A stretch of DNA of 64,000 nucleotides from Legionella gratiana (GCF_001467695.1 NZ_LNYE01000020.1:492368-556367), one strand, 5' to 3'. Counted from the first letter of the stretch, positions 1 to 8,391 are shown. The notes: generated by a model from the sequence alone, not told the origin. Made by a program: numbers and translations.

Positions 1-738
1 GTAAAAAGCAACAGACACACGCGGTTTATTCAATGTTCCTCTTAAGACCGAACATTTAACCATTGAGTTTTGAGAGAAAATTTCCCGCCAGCGATAGGGG
101 AGATTTAAATAAAAATTCTCTCCATATAAGATCTTCAAATCAAAAGGATTTAATAATTTTAAAGCCTTTCGGGTATCTGCGATGAGTGTTTTGGTGGGCT
201 CTATGGTTTCATCAATTCGGATACCTAAAAAGAATAGTCCCGATGGTGAATAATCATCCTCAGCAACATACTGTAATGCTGCGTTTTCAATGTGAAAATC
301 AAGCTCTACTTCAGAACCCAATCCTGTATAATCAAATTGATTTTGGGCTTGTGGTGTTAAATTATTAACAAGCTCTTGCCCCTCAAAATAGATGGAGTAG
401 GGTTCGCCCACCAAAGCAGCAAAAGCAGTGATGATGTTTTCACTCAAGGTTCCTGATTTAAACAGTTTGCCTGTTTGCTCGAAGGTTGGACTTCCATGAA
501 TGTTTTCATCGATGGGAACATTGTTAATCACTATTGCCGAAACTAGTCTATTAGTACTACGTTGGCTTGTAAGCGTATTAATTAATGTTTCGGGTAATAT
601 CGTGTATATTTTTTTTCGGAGCAATTGGATATAGTGCTCTCCCCCTAAAGGGTTATATACAATTTCGTTAAACTCCTGTACTAGTTTTTGTTTCTCCTCA
701 GTACCCAGAGTGATTTCAATAATACTTTTTTCGTCCAT
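1..738 (-). CDS. Clavaminate synthase-like Fe(II)/2-oxoglutarate oxygenase (3' end outside window)
   Basis: A frame opens at the ATG complementary to 736-738 and stays open to base 1: 246 residues with no stop, so the C-terminus is missing. The segment around residues 140-173 (GSEVELDFHIENA, then SPSGLFFLGIR) fits the clavaminate synthase / asparagine oxygenase / VioC group of the TauD superfamily, where H149-x-E151 would be two of the three iron ligands; the distal His and the 2OG-binding Arg would lie outside the window. Residues 67-88 (VIN NVPIDE ... SPTFEQ) match the conserved stretch before the core. Family members hydroxylate free or carrier-bound amino acids, often in peptide antibiotic pathways; the substrate here is unknown. 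A GGA with a 7-nt gap supports the start. It diverges from a LuxR-type gene. Confidence 0.75.
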   Translation of the reverse strand, partial: MDEKSIIEITLGTEEKQKLVQEFNEIVYNPLGGEHYIQLLRKKIYTILPETLINTLTSQRSTNRLVSAIVINNVPIDENIHGSPTFEQTGKLFKSGTLSENIITAFAALVGEPYSIYFEGQELVNNLTPQAQNQFDYTGLGSEVELDFHIENAALQYVAEDDYSPSGLFFLGIRIDETIEPTKTLIADTRKALKLLNPFDLKILYGENFYLNLPYRWREIFSQNSMVKCSVLRGTLNKPRVSVAFY

Positions 739-1218
739 GGTAATTCCATATTTAAATCCTGTACTTCTGATTAAAAATCAGTCCTGCTTTTTTGCCAAAA
801 GCTATTTTTTAGCTGCGAGGCTTTATATCAAACGTTTCTTGGCAGTTTTAATTAGCGAGGGGATCCTAGGCCAATATTCAAGATAAAATTACCGTAATAA
901 ATACGGTATAGATGTAAATTTATAGCTCTCGTGAAACAAAAAAACTTAGCATTTAGGGAATTTATTTAATATTATTAAGGGGCGCAATGTGTAAAATATT
1001 TATCTTAATTCAAGATGTTATATATGCATTGCAAAATTTGGTATGAAATCTGAATTGAGCACAATAATTAGAATTAGATTATAATCAGGCTAAGGTAAAA
1101 TTGAGCGGGAGGCTAATTGAGATGAGTCTAATAGTATGCCCAAGTGAGATAAAATATTAGCTTACAACCAAGTTGATACAAATGTTTTGCAAGGATATCA
1201 ACTGATAAAGAGTTGTGT
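739..1218. other. Intergenic region between divergent oxygenase and regulator genes
   Basis: About 480 bases without a credible gene. It is AT-rich and holds one strong inverted repeat (890-908, listed separately). It must contain the promoters for both directions, but I see no consensus sigma-70 pair that I would defend. Confidence 0.6.
890..908. promoter_or_regulatory. Perfect inverted repeat, candidate operator
   Basis: TACCGTA (890-896), a 5-base AT spacer, then TACGGTA (902-908): a perfect 7-bp dyad. It lies about 150 bases upstream of the oxygenase start and about 310 upstream of the LuxR-type gene. Size and symmetry suit a dimeric HTH regulator, and the adjacent PAS-LuxR protein is the obvious candidate. 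No T-run follows, so it does not look like a terminator. Binding is inferred. Confidence 0.4.
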
Positions 1219-1968
1219 ATGAAGTATAGGGACTACGATTTACACCAAGAAAAATTGATTCAACCTCATCAAAATGGCATTAAATTGTGTAAGCCTAACG
1301 AGATAGTGGATGACTCAATGACTATAAAAGATATATTTAATATGCCACTGAATGTCTATTTTACTAACCATGAAAGTAAAATTTTAAGTCTAAATGATTC
1401 TACAGCAAAATTAACCGGATTTTCTTCTACCAACGCCGCTATTGGTAATACAATCGAACGAGTAACGAATAGAGTTACTGCTAGTATCTCCCTCGAACAT
1501 GATAAACGTGTCCGCAAACATGGTGAAATGAAAATTGTTGAAGAACATTTTTCGCGTTTAGACGATATAAGCTACCCTGCTCTTTCCATTAAATTTCCTT
1601 GGTATAATTCAGAAAATAAGATAATAGGTGCCTTTGGATTTTCTATTGTTATGGGAGAATATGCGGAGGCTTCATTAGCTGAATCATTGATGCATATTTT
1701 CAATACTGGCTTATTTGTTAAAAAAAATCATTTGCAATCCATAAATAATATTTTACCTGGACATGAGTTAGATGGAGTCTATTTATCTAAACGAGAAATA
1801 GATTGTCTTCAGCACCTGATTCAAGGAAAAACAACTAAAATGACAGCAAAAATACTTAGGCTTTCGCCTCGGACTGTTGAATATTACTTAGAAAATATAA
1901 AGGCCAAACTTGGAGTTAATTCAAAAGCAGAATTAATTCATAAAGTAATGAGAAAAGTATTAGTTTAA
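1219..1968 (+). CDS. PAS-LuxR transcriptional regulator
   Basis: 249 residues from the ATG at 1219. A TTG two codons earlier is possible, but AAAGAG at 1207-1212 sits 6 nt before the ATG and would touch the TTG. The N-terminal half (about 35-150) looks like a PAS-type sensor: MPLNVYFTNHESKILSLND, then a late strand in IGAFGFSIVM. The C-terminal 55 residues form a LuxR/FixJ helix-turn-helix (LSKREIDCLQHLIQGKTT, LSPRTVEYYLENIKAKLGV). No phospho-receiver domain is present, so activation would be by ligand or another partner. It is probably the local regulator of the divergent oxygenase and of the two genes that follow on the same strand (14-base gap). The LuxR assignment is firm; the PAS call is moderate. 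Confidence 0.85.
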   Translation: MKYRDYDLHQEKLIQPHQNGIKLCKPNEIVDDSMTIKDIFNMPLNVYFTNHESKILSLNDSTAKLTGFSSTNAAIGNTIERVTNRVTASISLEHDKRVRKHGEMKIVEEHFSRLDDISYPALSIKFPWYNSENKIIGAFGFSIVMGEYAEASLAESLMHIFNTGLFVKKNHLQSINNILPGHELDGVYLSKREIDCLQHLIQGKTTKMTAKILRLSPRTVEYYLENIKAKLGVNSKAELIHKVMRKVLV

Positions 1969-1982
1969 TTTAAAAGAGACAC

Positions 1983-2492
1983 ATGGAACATATAATTTTA
2001 ATACTTGGTTCTTATAACAATGATCAAGGTGAGTTGTCTCACATTGCTACTGCTCGATTAATGAAAGGCATATCAGATTATAAAGAACATGGAAATTCTA
2101 AAATACTATTAACTGGTGGTTATGGTGATCATTTTAATCGCACAGATAAGCCTCATACCTTTTATGCAAAACTTTTCCTTATAGAAAATAAGATATCAGA
2201 AGATGATATTTTAGAAGAGGTAGAAAGTACCTATACTTTAGAAGATGCTTTATTGTCTAAGGAAATTATTGATAAACATTCTCCTGAAAAAATAATAATA
2301 GTAACTTCTGATTTTCATATGTCTCGGGTTCAATTTATTTTTAATTCTATTTTTAATGGCTATCAGTTGCAGTATTCTGCTGCAACCACTTATGTTTCAA
2401 CAGAAGAATACAATGCGATTCTTTCTCAAGAAGAAAAAAAATTAGAGACAATCAAACAAAAAATAGGATACCCGAATGGAATTCCATACTAG
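1983..2492 (+). CDS. DUF218 / YdcF-like protein
   Basis: 169 residues, no signal peptide or membrane segment. The DUF218 landmarks are in order: LILGSYNNDQGEL near the N-terminus, LLTGGYGDH at about 42-50, ESTYTLEDALLSKEII at about 80-95, and IIVTSDFHMSRVQ at about 106-118. E. coli YdcF of this fold binds S-adenosylmethionine, but the biochemical role of the family is unsettled. The gene follows the LuxR gene closely, and its 3' end overlaps the next start by 17 bases, which argues for co-translation with the hydrolase-like protein downstream. Many DUF218 proteins are membrane-anchored; this one appears cytoplasmic. Confidence 0.75.
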   Translation: MEHIILILGSYNNDQGELSHIATARLMKGISDYKEHGNSKILLTGGYGDHFNRTDKPHTFYAKLFLIENKISEDDILEEVESTYTLEDALLSKEIIDKHSPEKIIIVTSDFHMSRVQFIFNSIFNGYQLQYSAATTYVSTEEYNAILSQEEKKLETIKQKIGYPNGIPY

Positions 2493-4110
2493 TAACTTAC
2501 CGATCATTATTAATACATCTTATCCAACCGTAGCTATATTAACGAGCACAAATCATTCTTCATTTGTAATACATTTACTTAAAGACTACTTTCCTAAGAG
2601 CAAAATAATTGTTGATTCACCATCAGAAATAAAACGTGTGCAACATGCCCACTTAATCATTCTATTGAAAGTAGATAATAGTGCCATAGAGGGTTCTTTT
2701 TCAATCCAAAATGGCAATATATCCAATTGTCCTGCCATTAATATTGTTGGTGGAGGTATTGCTGGTGTTGTTTATGCGGTACGCGCATTACAAACTAAAA
2801 TCAAACAAGAAGATTCTATTTTCATTGACAGTTTAACTATTCATGAGTTTCCCTCTTTGCCTTATCGGTTTTTCTGGACTTGGGATCACAGTACGAACTG
2901 GTATTTAGAACAACATGGGTTGCAAGAAATTGGTTTTGCGAATTCTTACACTAAACCTGAGGATGGTTTTTTAAATGACTATTTTCGATTAATAGATTAT
3001 ATGTCAATTCACCGTATCAATGGTTTAACCATTTATGGATTTTTACGTGATAGTCATGGAGGTATTGAATCAGCACAAGTTATTTGTAATTATGCAAAGG
3101 AACGCGGAGTTAGGATTTTTCCAGGGGTAGGAATTAATTGCTATGGTGGAATTTATTGGGAAGGTTCTCATCCATATCATTTAAGCAACTGGCTAAAAAA
3201 GCACCCATTTTTACGTGCCGAATTTTCACAGCCTTCAGAATTTAATCTTCCTGATTTTCAAAGATTACATTTACCTGAAACATTTTATTTAAATGCTGCT
3301 TGTCCATCAAAACCAGAAAATATTAATTATCATGTGGAAGCACTTCAATGGCTAGCTGAAACTTTTGATATTGGTGGTATTAATTTTGAAACTGGTGATT
3401 ATGGGATATGTCAATGTTCTACTTGTAACAAGCGTCGCAATATTCATCAACAATGGTCTGTGCACGATATGGCAGAGGTTTATCCACAATTATTTACCGC
3501 CGTTAAAAAAATGAAGAGTGATGCATGGCTTATTTGCGAGTCTTATTGGGATAATTTACTGGATTTAGATGCACTAGCCCCCTTAAGTGATTTGCCAACT
3601 GATTCAATATATCAATTCTGCATAAATAGGCACTATTGGCAACAGCTAAAATCTCAATTAACTTCAGAGCATGTAAAAAAATTACCACAACCTATTAATA
3701 TTTTACGTACTCATATGGGGTCACAATGGCAGCAAGAGCGTTACACATTTGTTGGCAAACGTTTTTCTGAAATGATGAGACTTGCTTATCAAACTGGATT
3801 GAAAGGTGCGACAATCTTTGGTGAAGTAAGTTCCTTTAATCCAATTAATGAAATCAATTACCTTGCTTTTGCGCGTTTTGGATATGATTCAACTCTAACC
3901 TGGGAGAGTTTTTTACAAAATGATTTAGCTTATTTGTTTGGTGGTTCGGAAGCAGCCCTAAATTTTATTGATTTATTTCATACCGAACCAAGAATACTCA
4001 AATCTGCAATTGACAAGGCGCGAGAAATAGCAAATCAGTACACAGGAGATATTTACCGGCGCTGGGTATGGTTACAAAATCGATTATTTCAAAAATTGTA
4101 TATGCAATAA
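2476..4110 (+). CDS. TIM-barrel glycosidase-like protein (GH20/GH67-type organisation)
   Basis: 544 residues. Residues about 15-100 form a small alpha/beta domain of the kind placed before the catalytic barrel in GH20 and GH67 enzymes (GGGIAGVVYAVRALQ at the end). The barrel region starts with FPSLPYRFFWTWDHS (about 125-140). It includes GINFETGDYGICQCSTCNKRR-like residues near 301-321, where Glu and Asp sit before a CxCxxC set that could bind metal, and WLICESYWDN near 352-361. No signal peptide is seen, so it is probably cytoplasmic. The start is ATG 2476, inside the upstream gene. I recognise the architecture, not a named enzyme; substrate and activity are unknown. The neighbouring oxygenase suggests small-molecule modification more than polymer breakdown. 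Confidence 0.5.
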   Translation: MEFHTSNLPIIINTSYPTVAILTSTNHSSFVIHLLKDYFPKSKIIVDSPSEIKRVQHAHLIILLKVDNSAIEGSFSIQNGNISNCPAINIVGGGIAGVVYAVRALQTKIKQEDSIFIDSLTIHEFPSLPYRFFWTWDHSTNWYLEQHGLQEIGFANSYTKPEDGFLNDYFRLIDYMSIHRINGLTIYGFLRDSHGGIESAQVICNYAKERGVRIFPGVGINCYGGIYWEGSHPYHLSNWLKKHPFLRAEFSQPSEFNLPDFQRLHLPETFYLNAACPSKPENINYHVEALQWLAETFDIGGINFETGDYGICQCSTCNKRRNIHQQWSVHDMAEVYPQLFTAVKKMKSDAWLICESYWDNLLDLDALAPLSDLPTDSIYQFCINRHYWQQLKSQLTSEHVKKLPQPINILRTHMGSQWQQERYTFVGKRFSEMMRLAYQTGLKGATIFGEVSSFNPINEINYLAFARFGYDSTLTWESFLQNDLAYLFGGSEAALNFIDLFHTEPRILKSAIDKAREIANQYTGDIYRRWVWLQNRLFQKLYMQ

Positions 4111-4448
4111 TAAATTAACGTAACAAATAGAGATATGCATAGGAATAATCAATGTCAATGGAACCGTCCCTGCTTGAGTTTCTCGAAATGGAGTATTTGG
4201 GTTTATTGTTTTAATCGACACTAACTCCCTTGACATGCTTTTATAATTTAAGTAATACTTTTTCATACTTTGAATTTGCCGTAAATAGAAAACGCAAAAG
4301 CAAAGAATTAATGGAAAACGATATCACCATAAAAATTTATCTGCATGAGGCCGATAAAAGATGATATTCATTTGTGCTGGATGCCGCAGGATGCAAGATG
4401 GGCGCAACAGACAGTTGCAATGAATAATCAACTTAATGAGGTTTCAAG
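4111..4448. other. Intergenic, boundary of accessory DNA
   Basis: 338 bases downstream of the hydrolase-like gene with no convincing coding frame or terminator hairpin. It separates the oxygenase/LuxR locus from the AlpA/DUF927 remnants and may hold an old recombination junction, but no direct repeat or att-like sequence was found. Confidence 0.4.
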
Positions 4449-4724
4449 ATGTCTATAGCAAAATTATCTAGGCTCGATCTATTAAACGAATTTGATTCTG
4501 CACCAGAATCCGCATTATTTAACCAACAAACCGTTGCTGCGGTATTAAATTGCTCAACCCAATTACTCGAACGTAATCGTTGGGCAGGTACAAGCCTTCC
4601 TTATTTAAAAATCGGGCGTAAAGTGTTGTATCGCAAAAGTGATGTACTGAGTTTTCTCCAACAACAAAAAGTTTATCGTTCAACCAGTGATGTGGGTCAA
4701 TTGCTGGCGTTGGTTAACGAATAA
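4449..4724 (+). CDS. AlpA/excisionase-type helix-turn-helix protein
   Basis: 91 residues. FNQQTVAAVLNCSTQLLERNRWAGTSLPYLKIGRKVLYRKSDVLSF has the pattern of HTH_17/MerR-like excisionase domains: a helix-turn-helix, then a wing with IGRKVLYRKSDV, then a short helix. Such proteins control excision or early transcription in integrative elements. It precedes a broken DUF927 ATPase, a common neighbour in such elements, but no integrase is visible in the window. AGGTTTC just before the ATG gives a usable ribosome binding site. The gene looks intact. Confidence 0.65.
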   Translation: MSIAKLSRLDLLNEFDSAPESALFNQQTVAAVLNCSTQLLERNRWAGTSLPYLKIGRKVLYRKSDVLSFLQQQKVYRSTSDVGQLLALVNE

Positions 4725-4813
4725 GTTTTATTGTTGTTTAACGGCTCAAGGAATGAAGCCAATTGGATTTTTATCTGTGGCGATTTCCGTAAAATTTAGC
4801 TGGAGAAATTTGT

Positions 4814-6240
4814 ATGGCATTTAATCAAGTTATTACATTACCTCATACTAAAACTCGCCCCGTTGTTTGTGAGTATGCCGGCGGTCATTTCAAAATAAGT
4901 TGTGTGGATAAGTTAGGTTGGTATGACGATGTTTTTGTTACCGCTCATGATGCAATTGGCAATGCCAATGAAAAAGTTGTTTTTCAAAATACCCATGTTA
5001 TTGAACCTGCATTATCTTGTGTAGGGACAGTAGAGGAATGGCGAGATTCAATAGGGCGTATGGCTTTGGGGAATTCCCGGTTAATTTTTGCATTGCTACA
5101 GCGTTTGCACCAAGTTTAGCTAAGCTTGCTGGTGAAGATTCAGGTGGCTTTCATTTTAGAGGTGCTTCTTCATCAGGCAAAAGTACGGCATTGAAAGTAG
5201 CAGCTTCAGTTTGGGGTAATCCTAAAGCTTATAGTCGTGTATGGCGTAGTACTTCGAATGGATTAGAAGGTTTAGCCGCTTTGCATAATGACGGATTATT
5301 GATTCTTGATGAGCTTAGCCAGATTGATCCACGAGAAGCTGCATACCTATTAGCCAATGGACAAGGAAAAACGCGAGCGACTCGATCAGGAACAGTAAAA
5401 TCATCGACTAGTTGGTCATTATTTTTTCTTTCAGCAGGTGAGGAATCACTAGCCGGACTAATGGCAAAAGCAGGACTTCGGGCTAATGTTGGCCAAGAAA
5501 TTAGGCTAGCCGATATTGAAGCAGATGCTGGTGCAGGTATGGGACTTTTCGAACAGTTACACGATCATCTTAATCCTGCCACTTTAGCCATAAATTTAAA
5601 TGAAAATGCGAATCGTTATTATGGAACAGTAGGAATGAAATGGTTAGAAAATCTAGTTTCCAATCGCCAAATGCTTATTCCCATCATGAGTAATAGGAGC
5701 AAGCAATTTGTTGATAACGTGATAAACCAAGAAGCTACCGGTCAGATCACAAGAGTAGCTAGACGGTTTGCACTTGTAGCCACAGCTGGAGAGTTAGCCA
5801 CTCAGTTTGGTCTTACTGGATGGCAACAAGGTGATTCGTTCAAAGCAGCTAATTTGTGTTTCCAGTCATGGCAAGAAACATTTGGCACAGATGGGAACAG
5901 AGAAGATCGAGCAATACTCGCCCAAGTACGGGCGTTCTTCGAGTCTCATGGTACCAGTCGATTTGATAATGTCAAAGCGCCTAATAATGAACGCATTCAA
6001 AATAGAGCGGGATTTTATAGAGTGGATGATGAAGGCTTTCGTCAGTTTATGGTTCTGCCAGAGGTTTATAAGAATGAACTATGCAAAGGATTTGATCAAC
6101 GCATGGTAACCAGAGTGCTGCTCAATTACGATTGGATTATTCCTGCATCTGATGGCAAGGCCTCAAATAAACCTCGAATTAGGGGCGTTGGTACTCCAAG
6201 GTTGTATCTCTTTACGGATAAAATTTGGGGAGGAGAGTGA
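4814..6240 (+). pseudogene. DUF927 P-loop ATPase, frameshifted and N-terminally truncated
   Basis: Two frames together encode one DUF927 protein. Frame one (4814-5119) runs through VGTVEEWRDSIG and LGNSRLIFA, then into a stop. Frame two carries the continuation (IATAFAPSLAKLAG, Walker A GASSSGKSTAL, Walker B LLILDELSQID, and a C-terminal domain ending at 6240). The switch is near 5090-5096, in TTTGCATTGCTACA, where one missing base restores GNSRLIFAIATAFAP. The roughly 475-residue sum also lacks much of the usual N-terminal part. DUF927 proteins are helicase/primase-like ATPases of mobile elements. It could be a true pseudogene or a sequencing error at one base; the missing N-terminus favours decay. 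Confidence 0.75.
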
Positions 6241-6810
6241 GCTTTTATTTGCCCATACACGGGTGTAAGACAGCTTAAAAATGATGAACCCTTGGTGAAT
6301 GTAGACGGTGAAGAGTAAAAAAATAGTTACGGAAAACCTTATCCACTCTATGTGTTTTCAATTTAGTAACTTCACCACGATTGTTCACCAGTGATTCACC
6401 GCGATTTTCTCCAAATTTTTTCTTCAAAACCTAGCAAGATGCTTATAAACAAAGGATTTCCTAAGCATCCAATGGAAATGCGAAAGGTGTAAGACTCTTC
6501 TTTTTAATTGATTTCATTATGCTTGCTTGGTTAATTATCGTATTTCTTGCTTATTTTAATTTATTAGCGCATTTCAATTGCGTATTTGTGATTGAATTTG
6601 TCTCACCTGTCCCATCATAAAAAAACTTGGTGGGATAAATAAAACCCAATAACCATCAGGGATCCCATCAGTCCCAGTTGTCCCACTAACGAAACCTAAG
6701 TTACAATTCATTTGATTAAATGGAGTAATTTAATCACAAACACGCAATTAAAATGTGCTACAAAATTATCCTCTTAGAAATGTGGTATCTATAATATTTC
6801 GATGACGTCA

Positions 6811-6963
6811 TTTAAGTACCTAATCAAGACAGCACACCTTACGCAGCATTTGCTGAGGCGTGTAATTCCTTGTATTTACAGGATAAAAAGGCATTTGAAA
6901 AAAAAGAGAATGAAAAAATTCAGTTAATGCTCGATAAACATACAAAAAACAGTATGCATTGAT
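6811..6963 (+). pseudogene. Coding remnant
   Basis: An open frame of about 50 codons without an ATG reads DSTPYAAFAEACNSLYLQD followed by a Lys/Glu-rich helix (KKAFEKKENEKIQLML) and stops at 6963. The composition is protein-like and there is no in-frame start, so I read it as the tail of a decayed gene. Family unknown. Confidence 0.3.
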
Positions 6964-7089
6964 GCATCAAATTTTAATTGGGTTAATATTTTTAGTATGC
7001 ATATTTGCAGACTCTATATAGTTAACTTATTGAAATGAAATAATTAATATAACTAAATTTCCAAACAATTTGTATGCAGTGATGCATCA
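6952..7089. repeat. Pair of 18-bp direct repeats with inner palindrome
   Basis: GTATGCATTGATGCATCA at 6952-6969 and GTATGCAGTGATGCATCA at 7072-7089 differ at one base, are 120 bases apart, and each contains the palindrome TGATGCATCA. A partial third copy (GTATGCAT) lies near 6997. They could be operators or iterons of the former element. Confidence 0.5.
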
Positions 7090-7144
7090 GCTAAAAAATT
7101 CGATGTAATTAAAAAAGATGGTTTATATAAAAAATCAAATCAGT

Positions 7145-7167
7145 GTAGGCTGGGCTGATAAGCCCAG
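7145..7167 (+). repeat. REP-like hairpin, left copy
   Basis: The 23 bases beginning GTAGGCTGGGCTGATAAGCC contain a CTGGGCT...AGCCCAG stem. The reverse complement recurs at 7777-7799 with one mismatch. It lies 71 bases upstream of the RAYT start, as expected for a REP/RAYT partnership. Confidence 0.75.
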
Positions 7168-7238
7168 AAATCTTCATTGAATATCTTCAAGAATTTGGTT
7201 ATAAATACCGAAAAGGAATATTAAGAAAGTCCAACTCT

Positions 7239-7766
7239 ATGCGATACCGAAGAGCATTGGTGCCAGGTGCCACCTATTTTTTCACATTAAATTTGCAATA
7301 TAGACAAAGCAATTTACTCATTGATTGTATCGATGATTTAAGATTCGCATTTAGAAAAGTCCAGCAGCGACATCCCTTCTATATAGACGCTATTGTCATC
7401 TTGCCTGACCATGCACATATGATAATGACCTTAATACCCAATGATATTGATTATTCAAAACGGTTAAGCTTAATAAAGGCAACTTTTTCCAGACAAATTG
7501 AGCCTTATGAAACAATATCAACATCCCGACAAAGAAAACGTGAGCGAGGTATCTGGCAACGCAGGTTTTGGGAGCACATGATACGCGATGCATCCGACTA
7601 TGAGCACCACATCAATTACATTCATTATAATCCAGTGAAACATGGCTATGTCAAAAATCCTTCAGATTGGCCTTACTCAAGTATCCATCGCTTTATTCGT
7701 GAAGGAATCTTGGGTGCTCATTGGGCTTGTGGTGATTGTTTTAAGAAATCCTGGTTTGGTGAGTAG
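7239..7766 (+). CDS. RAYT (REP-associated tyrosine transposase, Y1/IS200-like)
   Basis: 175 residues. The Y1-transposase core is complete: the HUH metal site is in LPDHAHM (H58, H60), and YIHYNPVKHGYV at about 127-138 carries the candidate nucleophile Tyr and the signature of REP-associated transposases. IWQRRFWEHMIRD precedes it, as in the family. These single-domain enzymes nick and rejoin single-stranded DNA at REP hairpins and usually do not move themselves in quantity. The gene is bracketed by two mirror-image REPs, 7145-7167 and 7777-7799, so enzyme and substrate form a compact unit of about 655 bp. The length is complete for the family. Confidence 0.9.
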   Translation: MRYRRALVPGATYFFTLNLQYRQSNLLIDCIDDLRFAFRKVQQRHPFYIDAIVILPDHAHMIMTLIPNDIDYSKRLSLIKATFSRQIEPYETISTSRQRKRERGIWQRRFWEHMIRDASDYEHHINYIHYNPVKHGYVKNPSDWPYSSIHRFIREGILGAHWACGDCFKKSWFGE

Positions 7767-7776
7767 ATTAGACATG

Positions 7777-7799
7777 CTGGGCTTAGCAGCCCAGCCTAC
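7777..7799 (-). repeat. REP-like hairpin, right copy (inverted)
   Basis: The 23 bases beginning CTGGGCTTAGCAGCCCAGCC mirror the left REP with a single mismatch in the loop region. It starts 10 bases after the RAYT stop codon and may also end its transcript. Confidence 0.75.
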
Positions 7800-8112
7800 G
7801 CTTGCTAAGTGTTTATAAAAATTTCCTCGATATCTTGTCAAAAAAAGAAAAAATTACAAAGGAAGAGCTTAACTTGGAAAAACTTTCAGCGAATGCAAAT
7901 GAATTGAAACTCAAACTAAAGAAATTTTATCTATAATACAATTTTACGCAGCTATGAATCTTTTTGTGGCTCTACGAGGTGCGGACAAAGGTTTTTGCCG
8001 TGAATCTAATTCGTGTTCGCCTCAGATCTGTAATTTAATCCATATTTTTTACAAATAGTCTAAAATATTAGTAGCAACCCTGAATAGCCATTCATATAGA
8101 AGGAACTTAATA
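7800..8112. other. Intergenic with a coding remnant
   Basis: Directly after the right REP a frame reads YKNFLDILSKKEKITKEEL and continues as an amphipathic Lys/Glu/Leu helix to a stop near 7936. It has no good start. The text left of the RAYT unit ends with a similar Lys-rich frame (FDVIKKDGLYKKSN), so the two may be halves of one interrupted gene. The rest, to 8112, is AT-rich upstream sequence of the next gene. Confidence 0.3.
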
Positions 8113-8391
8113 ATGGTTAAATGGTATAATTTATTTTTTGTAATATTACTTTGTGGCGCCTATTTGCCAACAATACACGCTACGCCTTCTCAAGCGGATA
8201 TTAATAATTATAAAAATATGGAATATGAGACTTGTAACAAGCAGTGCTATGCCAACAGAGAAAGCTGTTTTGCTCAATCAAGAAATTTAGCTAGAAATCG
8301 CGCCGAGTGGCAATCTATGGATCTAGCCTGTTTTCAACAGAAAAATGCTTGTGTCTCGCAATGCCAATTGATATTAAGCCGGCCTTATTGA
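8113..8391 (+). CDS. Small secreted cysteine-rich protein
   Basis: 92 residues with a clear signal peptide (KWYNLFFVILLCGAYLPTIHA, cleavage after the Ala near 23). The mature part has six cysteines, including two CX3C pairs (CNKQC at about 41-45 and CVSQC at about 79-83) set in helical sequence. This recalls the twin-CX3C helical-hairpin layout, but no family is recognised. AGAAGGAAC just upstream is a good ribosome binding site. Likely periplasmic and disulfide-bonded. Confidence 0.65.
   Translation: MVKWYNLFFVILLCGAYLPTIHATPSQADINNYKNMEYETCNKQCYANRESCFAQSRNLARNRAEWQSMDLACFQQKNACVSQCQLILSRPY

Larger units (their letters stand above)
6241..7238. other. Non-coding stretch with decayed coding fragments
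   Basis: Almost 1 kb with no intact gene. Around 6601-6700 it contains several short TCCCAT/CCCA-type words, a weak repeat. Frame fragments at 6811-6963 and 7058-7159 read like protein but lack starts and end early. Two near-identical 18-bp palindromic words sit at 6952 and 7072. The left REP of the RAYT unit closes the region. It fits the remains of a mobile element backbone. Confidence 0.5.

Noticed and set aside
186-368. Plus-strand open frame
   Set aside because: It is antisense to the oxygenase frame, which is open over the full 738 bases and carries family motifs.
4084-4266. Minus-strand 60-codon frame after the hydrolase-like gene
   Set aside because: No ribosome binding site and no protein-like pattern; overlaps the 3' end of a real gene.
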